Part shown: in pieces, positions 9,518 to 16,994 of the stretch
Layout: every line of letters starts with the position of its first letter
Numbering within the stretch: position 1 is the first letter of the stretch
From: Caballeronia insecticola
GTDB taxonomy: Bacteria; Pseudomonadota; Gammaproteobacteria; Burkholderiales; Burkholderiaceae
DNA: 64,000 bases
Assembly: GCF_000402035.1 (NCBI RefSeq)
Contig: NC_021294.1
Span: forward strand, 1,401,357 to 1,465,356
Direction of reading: 5' to 3'
The notes under the pieces: model-generated
The model's input: the letters and a program-made list of their open reading frames with translations, nothing else
What the model was told of the DNA's origin: nothing
Database searches by the model: none
Made by a program: the position numbers and the translations under genes

Positions 9518-10372
9518 CTATTTAGTCCACGAATCCACGCGATCGCCATGGGCGCTGATCCACGCATCCGCGGCGGCTTGCGGCTTTTCGCCATTCTGCG
9601 TCGCGAGCATCACGCTATCGATCTCACCCGGTTTCCACTGGAACTTCTTGAGAAACGCCACCACCGGCGGAGCCTTCTTCTCCAGTTCGGGATTCACCAC
9701 GTTATCCACGTGCTCGGACTCGCCGAACACCTTCTTCGGATCTTCGAGGAACTTGAGCTTGTACTTCGCGAACATCCAGTGCGGCTTCCAGCCCGTCACG
9801 ATGATCGGCTTCTTCGCCGCTTCCGAACGCGCCAGTTCCGCCGTCATCGCCGAACCCGAACTCGGCATGAGCTTGTAGTCGAGGTTGTAGGCCTTGATGG
9901 CTTCGCTCGTCTTCTGCATCACGCCCGCGCCTGCATCGATGCCGACGATGCGCGAATCGAACTCCGCCTTCTTCGCTTCGAGATCCGACAAGCTGTTGAC
10001 GTCCACGTTATCCGGCACGATCAGGCCGATCTTCGCGTCCTGAAAGTTCGGCCCCAGATTCACGACCTTTGCCTTGAAGTTGTTCCAGTACGCGCCATGC
10101 GTGACCGGCAGCCACGCGGACAATGTCGCGTCCAGATCGCCGCGCGCGACGCCCTGCCACATCACGCCCGCAGCAACCGGCACGAGTTGCACCGGATAGC
10201 CCAGCTTCTTCTCGATGATGCGCGCGGCCACATTCGACGTCGCGACGCTATCGTCCCAGCCTTCCACGTAACCGATTTTGATGGTCGGTTTGTCTGCGGC
10301 GTTTGCCCCCAGGCTCGCGGCCAACGCGGCGGACATCGCCCCAAGAACGAGCGCTCTTCTCATCGGTTTCAT
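9518..10372 (-). CDS. Periplasmic glycine-betaine-type ABC substrate-binding protein (orphan, OpuAC family)
   Basis: The precursor is 284 aa with a signal peptide ending near ANA (residue 25-26). The chain has the Trp-rich ligand cage of ProX/OpuAC proteins: W39 (EGWDD), W72 (MWQG), W87 (SAWLP), W96 and W195/W199 (GWKPHW). The ATG at 10372 follows an AAGGGG ribosome-binding site at proper spacing. No permease or ATPase is adjacent. It sits behind gbcB with its own likely promoter. By position and family it resembles the orphan binding proteins BetX and CaiX of Pseudomonas, which feed the shared CbcWV core, so glycine betaine or carnitine is the most likely ligand. The choice between them is not resolved. 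Confidence 0.88.
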   Translation of the reverse strand: MKPMRRALVLGAMSAALAASLGANAADKPTIKIGYVEGWDDSVATSNVAARIIEKKLGYPVQLVPVAAGVMWQGVARGDLDATLSAWLPVTHGAYWNNFKAKVVNLGPNFQDAKIGLIVPDNVDVNSLSDLEAKKAEFDSRIVGIDAGAGVMQKTSEAIKAYNLDYKLMPSSGSAMTAELARSEAAKKPIIVTGWKPHWMFAKYKLKFLEDPKKVFGESEHVDNVVNPELEKKAPPVVAFLKKFQWKPGEIDSVMLATQNGEKPQAAADAWISAHGDRVDSWTK

Positions 10373-10410
10373 TTGGTTTCCCCTTAGCGGCCCCACGCCG
10401 TGTAGCGAAC

Positions 10411-10474
10411 AGAATCACCAGCCAGAATTGGCCTGTAACGCACTTTTCCGACACTCAGTTGTCAAGAAACGACG
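10411..10474 (-). promoter_or_regulatory. Candidate activator-dependent promoter of the betaine-binding-protein gene
   Basis: On the minus strand a TGTCGGAAAAG element (10443-10453) lies just upstream of a plausible -35 TTACAG (10433-10438) and -10 GATTCT (10411-10416) with a 16-bp spacer. A second CGTCG-type half-site sits 21 bp further upstream (10470-10474). A perfect TTGACA (10460-10465) is also present but has no good -10. The same TGTCG element occurs upstream of glyA and choV, suggesting a common GlxA-family activator; this is inference. Confidence 0.35.
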
Positions 10475-10506
10475 CAGCCCGATCAGGGTCGCCCGAGGCC
10501 TTCACT

Positions 10507-11724
10507 TCACTTGTCGACGACGAGATCGCTCAACGGCTTGCTGCAACACAACAGCACCATGCCCTGATCGATCTCGCGCTGACGAATGCCACCCGCGTGC
10601 TTCATGCTCACTTCGCCGGACACGAGCTTGACCTTGCATGTTCCGCACATGCCTTGCGTGCAAGACGACGGCAAGCGCACGCCCGCTTTCTTCGCGGCAT
10701 CGAGCACATGTTCGCCGCTGCCGCATTCGATATCGCGCCGGCTCTTCGCGAAGTTCACCTTGAACTTCGCCTCGACCGGTGCAGGCTCGATCGATTCCAC
10801 CGGAGCGGGTTCGAAGCCCGTCGCCTGTTCGCGCGCTTCCACGAAATCCGTGTGTGTCGCGAGCGCGTCGGCGACATGGGCTGTCGTCAGTTCCGCCGCG
10901 ACTTCCTCGATCACGCCGAACGAGAAGCTTTCCTCGTGATAATGCTTGCGATCGAAGCCACCTTCGTCGAGCAGATCGCGCACCGCTTTCATATACGGCG
11001 CCGGGCCGCACGTAAATATCTCGCGCTCCAGAAAATCCGGCGCGATCAGCTTGAGCAGCGGCAGGCTCAGGAAGCCCGTCACGCCCGGCCAGTTGGTGCG
11101 CGTGCCCACACGTTCGCACACGAACGCGGTGCGGAAATTAGCTTGATTCGATGCGATCAGATCGAGTTCGCGCGCAAAGATGATGTCGTCCGGCGTGCGC
11201 GCGCTGTGCACGAACACGATATCCGCATCTTCACTAAGCTCGTGATGCGCGCGGCTCATCGACATCAGCGGCGTCACGCCCGAGCCCGCCGACAGGAACA
11301 GGAACTTGCGCGCCGGATGACGTGCGCAAGTGAATTCGCCCGACGGCCCGAGCACACGCACGTTCGATCCGGCGACCACGTTGTCGTGCAGCCAGTTCGA
11401 CACCTTCCCGCCCGGCACACGCTTCACGGTGATAGAGATCGTATGCGGCCGCGTGGGCGAGGACGAAATGGTGTAGCAACGGTTGATCTGCTCACCGTCG
11501 ATCTCGAGTTCGAGCGTGATGAACTGCCCCGGCTCGAACACGAACGTGCGTTCGCCCGGCGCCTTGAAGAAAAAACTTTTGACGTCGTGCGTTTCCTGCC
11601 GGACGTGACAACACACGAGCGTCTCGTCGGTGTCGCAGTCCCAGCGCCCGGGCAGCGTCGCCCAGAACTGCGGCCGGGTGACACGGCTTTCGGTCGGCTC
11701 GAAGGTGGCCTGATCGCGCATCAT
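10507..11724 (-). CDS. gbcB: Glycine betaine monooxygenase, reductase subunit
   Basis: The protein is 405 aa. It passes electrons from NAD(P)H through FAD and a plant-type [2Fe-2S] cluster to the Rieske oxygenase GbcA. The FAD-binding RCYTISSSP motif is near residue 85, the NAD domain GSGVTPLMSM near 150-160 and CGPAPYMKAV near 240-250. The C-terminal ferredoxin domain has C355, C360, C363 and C393/C394 (CTQGMCGTC...LLCC). It starts 21 nt after gbcA with a GGAG ribosome-binding site. The first of two tandem ATGs is taken as the start. The acidic, Pro/Glu-rich linker before the ferredoxin domain is typical of such fused reductases. Confidence 0.95.
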   Translation of the reverse strand: MMRDQATFEPTESRVTRPQFWATLPGRWDCDTDETLVCCHVRQETHDVKSFFFKAPGERTFVFEPGQFITLELEIDGEQINRCYTISSSPTRPHTISITVKRVPGGKVSNWLHDNVVAGSNVRVLGPSGEFTCARHPARKFLFLSAGSGVTPLMSMSRAHHELSEDADIVFVHSARTPDDIIFARELDLIASNQANFRTAFVCERVGTRTNWPGVTGFLSLPLLKLIAPDFLEREIFTCGPAPYMKAVRDLLDEGGFDRKHYHEESFSFGVIEEVAAELTTAHVADALATHTDFVEAREQATGFEPAPVESIEPAPVEAKFKVNFAKSRRDIECGSGEHVLDAAKKAGVRLPSSCTQGMCGTCKVKLVSGEVSMKHAGGIRQREIDQGMVLLCCSKPLSDLVVDK

Positions 11725-11745
11725 GTTCTGCTCCTGCTTACCGCT

Positions 11746-13044
11746 TTAGCGCATGAAGGAAACGACTTTCTCGCCGTGCGACGCATCGACGCCATGCTCC
11801 GGCGTGTTCGCGTAATCGGCAAGGCGGCCTATGTACCACTCGCAGAACTTCTCGACGAGCCCTTCCGTGAACGGCGAATACGGACCCGGCTCATACGCAT
11901 TGCTCGTGACGCCCAGTTGCGAATACTCGACGAGCGTGCGGTCCTGGTCGTTCGTCGCGCGCCATACGGCGGTGAGATTATCGACGTCGTAATCGATGCC
12001 TTCGCGCGCATCCTTGTGCACCAGCCACTTCGTGCGCACGAGCGTTTCGCCCGCCGAAAGCGGAATCACCGAGAACGTCACGATGTGATCGCTCATGAAG
12101 TGATGCCACGAGTTCGGCTGCGTCCAGAACGATAATCCGCCCAGGTCCGCGCGCTCGAAACCGCCGAGCAGTTTCTTCGATGCGACCTTCGCATCGAGCG
12201 TCTGCGATTCGCCGTCGCGGTCGAGCGGCAGACGCTGCGTACGAAAGCCCGTCACGAGATCGGCGAGACGCTCGATTTCCGCGGACGGCAGGCTCATCGC
12301 TTCCCATTGCTTCGAGCGCTCCTCGACGGTGCGCTCGAACGCGGCCATGCCTTCTTCGTTCGCGGGCGAACGCTGATAGCCGAAGCCGTATTCATAGAGC
12401 GAAATGGTCAGCTCAGGATGGTTCGCGACGCAGTGATAGCACTCGCGATTGTTCTCCATCGTGAGCTTCCAGTTGCCCTTCTCGACGATATCGATGCTCG
12501 CCGCGATCTTCGTATCCTTCAGGCCGTGCGGCAGCAGATACGGCTCCATGGCCGCGCGCATCACGGCGAAATCGGCGGGCGGCTCGTCGGCGAGACAGAC
12601 GAAGATCAGGCCCGCGAGATTCTGCACATGCACTTTCTTCAGGCTGTGCTTGCAGCGGTCGAACTGGTCGCCCATGTGTTCGGCGAACATCAGGTCGCCG
12701 TTGAGGTTGTACGTCCAGCTGTGATACGGGCACACGATATTGCCGAGCGATCCCTTCTCCTGATTGCACAGGCGCGCGCCGCGATGCCGGCACACGTTGT
12801 AGAAGGCGCGGATTTCCATGTCGTCGTCGCGAACGATCAGGATCGAATCGTTGCCGATTTCGACCGTCGTGTAATCGCCCGGCTCGGGAATATCCGGTTC
12901 GATGGCGACCTGAATCCAGGTCTTGCGGAAGATCGCATCGAGGTCGAGCGCGTGGATGTCCTCGCTCGTGTAGAACGGCGCCTCGAGCGTATGGCCCTTT
13001 TTGCGGCGTTCGATCATTGCGCGAACGTCTGCCGAAACTTTCAT
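11746..13044 (-). CDS. gbcA: Glycine betaine monooxygenase, Rieske oxygenase subunit
   Basis: The protein is 432 aa. It oxidatively demethylates glycine betaine to dimethylglycine, releasing formaldehyde. The Rieske [2Fe-2S] motif is C85-R-H87 and C105-P-Y-H108. The mononuclear iron site is marked by H204 and H209 in the ENNRECYHCVANHPEL stretch, with an acidic ligand expected further C-terminal. A good GGAG ribosome-binding site precedes the ATG. The 95-bp gap to the upstream etfB gene could hold a promoter, but the gene could also belong to the long glyA-dgc transcript. Confidence 0.96.
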   Translation of the reverse strand: MKVSADVRAMIERRKKGHTLEAPFYTSEDIHALDLDAIFRKTWIQVAIEPDIPEPGDYTTVEIGNDSILIVRDDDMEIRAFYNVCRHRGARLCNQEKGSLGNIVCPYHSWTYNLNGDLMFAEHMGDQFDRCKHSLKKVHVQNLAGLIFVCLADEPPADFAVMRAAMEPYLLPHGLKDTKIAASIDIVEKGNWKLTMENNRECYHCVANHPELTISLYEYGFGYQRSPANEEGMAAFERTVEERSKQWEAMSLPSAEIERLADLVTGFRTQRLPLDRDGESQTLDAKVASKKLLGGFERADLGGLSFWTQPNSWHHFMSDHIVTFSVIPLSAGETLVRTKWLVHKDAREGIDYDVDNLTAVWRATNDQDRTLVEYSQLGVTSNAYEPGPYSPFTEGLVEKFCEWYIGRLADYANTPEHGVDASHGEKVVSFMR

Positions 13045-13139
13045 CGTGTGCTCCGTTATGCGTCACGTCTGGTGCCCCGCCAAACACCTTTGAACGCGGG
13101 CTGCTGCTTTTGTATGGGGGTCCGGACTCGCGCCGGAAA

Positions 13140-13898
13140 TCAGTAATCGACGAGTTGATGCTCGCGCAAATACGCGAGGATCACTTGTGCTTTTTCGACG
13201 GAACTCCCTTCAATTACGACGCTGCCGCCGCGGCTTTCTGTCGTCGTCGCGCCGAGCATGCGCGCGTGGCCCGAGCGCTTCTCGGGCGCGGCGAGCTTTT
13301 TCGGTTTCGCGCTTACCGGTCCGAGCGTCCACGCGGCGCATTCCTTGTCGGCGGGCGCGTTCGCCGCGACCGGTGCGACGTGGCCCTCACGCATGCGCGC
13401 ATAGGCATAGCGCGGCGCGGCATTGGCGAGCGGATGCACGGCGACGAGCGCGGGCAGCGGCGCGCGCACGCGGCGGCGCAAGCCTTTCGGCATGAACTGG
13501 CGCACTTCCACGCCTTCCTTCGTCACGCCGACATCGACGGCCGCGCCGACCAGCGGCAGGTTCAGCGCATCCGCGAGCTTGTAAGGCAGCGTGCCGCTGT
13601 CGAAGGCGCCTTCCGCGCGCGTGCCGGTCAGCACGAGGTCGTAGCCCGCGAGCCGGGACGCCAGCGCAGCGCAGGCATCGCCCGGCGTGTTGAGCACTTC
13701 CACTTTCGGCGCGCCGAGCGCGAGATATTCTCCGAGCGCAGGATTGGCCGGATCGCCCGCGTGCAGCACGTCGAGCTGCGCGCCCTGCGCCTTTGCAATG
13801 TCGATGGCGATCGTCAGCGCGGCGGCATCGTTGCGGCTATAGCGCGCGGTGCCGCTCACCGGATGACGCCCGGTGGACACGAGAACGGCGATTTTCAT
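13140..13898 (-). CDS. etfB: Electron transfer flavoprotein, beta subunit (dimethylglycine demethylase-linked)
   Basis: The protein is 252 aa. It is an ETF beta/FixA-type subunit, AMP-binding fold, seen from the MKIAVLVSTGRHP start, ALTIAIDIAKAQGAQLDVLHAG and the LTGTRAEGAFDSGTLPYKLADAL motif. The ATG overlaps the etfA stop codon by four bases (ATGA), so the pair is translationally coupled. The longer open frame upstream is only the overlap with etfA. With EtfA it should accept electrons from the DgcAB dimethylglycine demethylase and pass them to the quinone pool. A Lys/Ala-rich insertion near residues 185-215 is variable in this branch. Confidence 0.9.
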   Translation of the reverse strand: MKIAVLVSTGRHPVSGTARYSRNDAAALTIAIDIAKAQGAQLDVLHAGDPANPALGEYLALGAPKVEVLNTPGDACAALASRLAGYDLVLTGTRAEGAFDSGTLPYKLADALNLPLVGAAVDVGVTKEGVEVRQFMPKGLRRRVRAPLPALVAVHPLANAAPRYAYARMREGHVAPVAANAPADKECAAWTLGPVSAKPKKLAAPEKRSGHARMLGATTTESRGGSVVIEGSSVEKAQVILAYLREHQLVDY

Positions 13899-15058
13899 GC
13901 GGCCACTCCTTCGGCGACGGGCGCGCTCGTGACAATCGATGCGCCATTGGCACGCGACGCACGCGCGGCAGCGGCGGCATCGGTCAATGCCTTGATGGTT
14001 TCCTGCGTATCCGCGACGATCGTGAGATTCGCGCGCTTGGCGATCGGCGCGCTCGCGTCGAGATTGACGGCAATCACATGACGGCAATCTTTGATGCCCT
14101 GCAAATGCTGCACGGCGCCGGAAATGCCGAACGCGATATACACGCTCGCCTCGACAGTCTTTCCCGTCGCGCCGATTTGTTTGTCGCGCGTGAACTTGCC
14201 ATCGTCAACGGCGACACGGCTTGCGCCAATCGCCGCGCCCAGCGTACCCGCGAGCGCCTCGAACGCGGCGATGTCCGACACGCCATTGCCCGCCGACACG
14301 ATGAAGTCCGCTTCCTCCAGCGCGACCTGCGCCGCGTCCATCTCTTCGATACCGAGATCGACGTATGCGCTCACCTTCGCCGCGGGCACGATGCCCTCCG
14401 CGCTCAGCGCCTCGCCCGCGCCGACGAACGGCAGCTTCGCATCGACGGCGTTCGCGGCGAGCAGCACCACATCCGGCAACGCGCGCGATGCGAACGCGCG
14501 GCCCGCATGCGCATACGACGCGACATGCGCGCGATCCAGCTCGACGACTTGCGTAGCCAGCGACGCATCGGCGCGCGCGGCGTAGCGGCGGCCGAGATCG
14601 CCGTCGCCGGTTGCGTTGTCCGGCATGAAGATATGCGCCGGCGTAAAGGCCGACACGCACGCGGTCAGTGCGCGCACTTCTTCATCGGGCGCGTAGTTGC
14701 GCCGGTCGAACGCGGGCAATTCGATGAAACGGTCCGCGCCCAACGCGGCCGCATCGTCCTTGAACTCGCCGAATGCAATCAGCACGACTTCGGTGGCGTC
14801 GTCGGCGAGCAAGGCGGCGGCGGCCAGCGCCTGACGCGCGTGGTCGTCGAGCGCGCCGCGATCCGTGTGCGCCGCGACGAGCAGCGCGCGCGTCGCGGGT
14901 TTCGTCGTGCGGCGCGGCTTCGTCGTCTGCTTGTGGCCGCCGTGCGCAAAGTCCAGCACCATGCCATTGCCGACTTCGCCGAGCGTGATGCGCCTGAGCC
15001 CGTCCGCCGTGACGATAAACGGACGGCGCGGATCGATACGTTTGATGTTGTCGTTCAT
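13895..15058 (-). CDS. etfA: Electron transfer flavoprotein, alpha subunit (dimethylglycine demethylase-linked)
   Basis: The protein is 387 aa. The C-terminal FAD-binding domain is clear: DKQIGATGKTVEASVYIAFGISGAVQHLQGIK (residues about 300-340), followed by the VNLDASAPIAKRANLTIVAD segment. The N-terminal domain (1-190) is ETF-like but has a basic, low-complexity insertion near residues 45-55 (HKQTTKPRRTTKPATR). It starts 4 nt after dgcB and overlaps etfB. Position between dgcB and etfB matches the dimethylglycine-catabolic ETF of Pseudomonas rather than the housekeeping fatty-acid ETF. Confidence 0.92.
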   Translation of the reverse strand: MNDNIKRIDPRRPFIVTADGLRRITLGEVGNGMVLDFAHGGHKQTTKPRRTTKPATRALLVAAHTDRGALDDHARQALAAAALLADDATEVVLIAFGEFKDDAAALGADRFIELPAFDRRNYAPDEEVRALTACVSAFTPAHIFMPDNATGDGDLGRRYAARADASLATQVVELDRAHVASYAHAGRAFASRALPDVVLLAANAVDAKLPFVGAGEALSAEGIVPAAKVSAYVDLGIEEMDAAQVALEEADFIVSAGNGVSDIAAFEALAGTLGAAIGASRVAVDDGKFTRDKQIGATGKTVEASVYIAFGISGAVQHLQGIKDCRHVIAVNLDASAPIAKRANLTIVADTQETIKALTDAAAAARASRANGASIVTSAPVAEGVAA

Positions 15059-15062
15059 GGCA

Positions 15063-16979
15063 TCACTCCAGCGCGGCGGCGACGAGTTCCGCCACGTCGA
15101 GCACTTCGGGACGAGGGCCGACCACGCCTTCGAGCATCGCGGTGCATTGCGGACAACCGACCGCGACCACTTCCGCGCCGATCGACTTCGCATCGGCGAT
15201 ACGGATATCGGGAATGCGTTGCTTGCCGGGGATATCGGTCAGCGGCGCGCCGCCGCCACCGCCGCAGCAGCGCGCACGCATGCCATGACGTTCCATCTCG
15301 ACGACCTTGATGCCGATGGTCTTCAAGAGCTTGCGCGGCGCTTCGGTCTCGCCGTTGTAGCGGCCGAGATAGCAGGGATCGTGATACGTGATCTTCTTGT
15401 CCGCGAGCACGGCGGCGGCCTTCGGCGCGAGCTTGCCGTTCTCGACGAGTTCGGCCATGAACGCGGTGTGATGCTGCACTTCGTAATAGCCGCCGAGCGC
15501 GCGATATTCGTTGCGCAGGCTGTGCAGCACGTGCGGGTCCGTCGTGACGATGCGGCGGAACTGATACTGCGAGAGCGTCGCCATGAGCTTCGTCGCGCAT
15601 TGCTGGAACGTGGCTTCATCGCCCAGGCGCCGGGCCGTGTCGCCGGTATCGGTCTCCACGCCGCCGAGCACCGCGTAATCGACGCCTGCCTTGTTCAGCA
15701 CCTTCGCGAACGCGCGCAGCGTGCGTTGATAGCGCATGTCGAACGCGCCCTCGCCCGCAATCAGCAAAACGTCGACGGGACGGCCCGGCTGCGCAACCTG
15801 CACCTGCAGATCGACCGACCAGTCGTAACGCGCGCCGATGTCATAACCATTCTGGCTGCCCGTCTCGCGCAGATTCGCGAGCGTGATCGGCCCCTTGCCC
15901 GGCACGTCGCCATCGACGAGCGTTTGATTGCGGCGCATGTCGACGATCGCATCGACGTGCTCGATCAGCATCGGGCACTCCTGCACGCAGGCGCGGCAGG
16001 TGGTGCAGGACCAGATCGTATCCGCTTCGATCATCTGCGAAATAAGCGGTTTGGCCGGACCGCCCGAATGTTTGCCAACCGGAATGCCGGGCGTCGGGCT
16101 GCCCGCGTATTGCGCATCGGAGCCGCCCACCATGCCGACGACGAGATCCTGAATCAGCTTCTTCGGATTGAGCGGCTGACCGGAAGCGAACGCGGGACAC
16201 GCGGCTTCGCACTTGCCGCATTGCACGCAGGCATCGAAGCTCAACAACTGATTCCAGCGAAACTCGATGGGCTTGCCGACGCCGTATTCCTTCGCATCGA
16301 GCACGGGCTTCTTGAGCGCCGTGGGCGGCACCACATCGTGCTCGTGCTGGCGCGTCGCGTGAAAGCGCTCCTGACGCGGATGAAACGCGAGATGCAGGAG
16401 ACCCGCCATCGCGTGCTTCATCGGACCGCCTTGCGCGGCGCCGAAGGTCATCGTGTAAGCGCCCGCCGCAATCAGCAACGCGACGATGATCGCGAGCGCG
16501 CCCGACATCCACGATGCAGGCAGCAGCATGAACAGCGCAAGGCCGAGCGCGAACGAACCGAGCAAGAGCGGCAGACTGTCCCACGGTCCGCGCGACAGAC
16601 GCGCGGGCACGTCCTTCGCGCGCCGGCGTCTCCACACGAACACCGCGCCCACCAGCATGATGATCGCCGCGATGAAGATCAGCCGGTCGAGCCACGGCGA
16701 GTAGATCGCGAGACCGTAGTTGAGGAAGACGAGCGCCATCGCGAGAATGGCGCCGCCCGCGGTCGCGACGTGCGTCTTCGCGATATACGGATCGCGCGCG
16801 ACGACATGATGCAGGTCCACGAAATAGCGCTTCGGGATGGTGAGCAGATTCGCCCATCCGTATGCGCCCGTTGCCGTCGCGCGGCCTTCGCGCCAGTAGG
16901 CCGCACGCTTCGCCAAGGCAAACGCGAGGCCCGCCATCGAGAGCCACAACAACGCGGTGATGACAAACACGGGGTTCAT
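15063..16979 (-). CDS. dgcB: Dimethylglycine catabolism membrane Fe-S protein
   Basis: The protein is 638 aa. Five hydrophobic segments (about residues 5-22, 74-92, 98-116, 135-155 and 160-180) form the membrane part. Two [4Fe-4S] ferredoxin motifs follow, C251/C254/C257/C261 and C325/C328/C331/C335. The C-terminal half has cysteine-rich CCG-type heterodisulfide-reductase-like motifs (HDPCYLGRYN and RCCGGGGG). It pairs with DgcA in dimethylglycine demethylation and probably moves electrons between the flavin, ETF and the quinone pool. It lies 15 nt after dgcA. Confidence 0.94.
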   Translation of the reverse strand: MNPVFVITALLWLSMAGLAFALAKRAAYWREGRATATGAYGWANLLTIPKRYFVDLHHVVARDPYIAKTHVATAGGAILAMALVFLNYGLAIYSPWLDRLIFIAAIIMLVGAVFVWRRRRAKDVPARLSRGPWDSLPLLLGSFALGLALFMLLPASWMSGALAIIVALLIAAGAYTMTFGAAQGGPMKHAMAGLLHLAFHPRQERFHATRQHEHDVVPPTALKKPVLDAKEYGVGKPIEFRWNQLLSFDACVQCGKCEAACPAFASGQPLNPKKLIQDLVVGMVGGSDAQYAGSPTPGIPVGKHSGGPAKPLISQMIEADTIWSCTTCRACVQECPMLIEHVDAIVDMRRNQTLVDGDVPGKGPITLANLRETGSQNGYDIGARYDWSVDLQVQVAQPGRPVDVLLIAGEGAFDMRYQRTLRAFAKVLNKAGVDYAVLGGVETDTGDTARRLGDEATFQQCATKLMATLSQYQFRRIVTTDPHVLHSLRNEYRALGGYYEVQHHTAFMAELVENGKLAPKAAAVLADKKITYHDPCYLGRYNGETEAPRKLLKTIGIKVVEMERHGMRARCCGGGGGAPLTDIPGKQRIPDIRIADAKSIGAEVVAVGCPQCTAMLEGVVGPRPEVLDVAELVAAALE

Positions 16980-16994
16980 CGTCGAATGCCCTCG

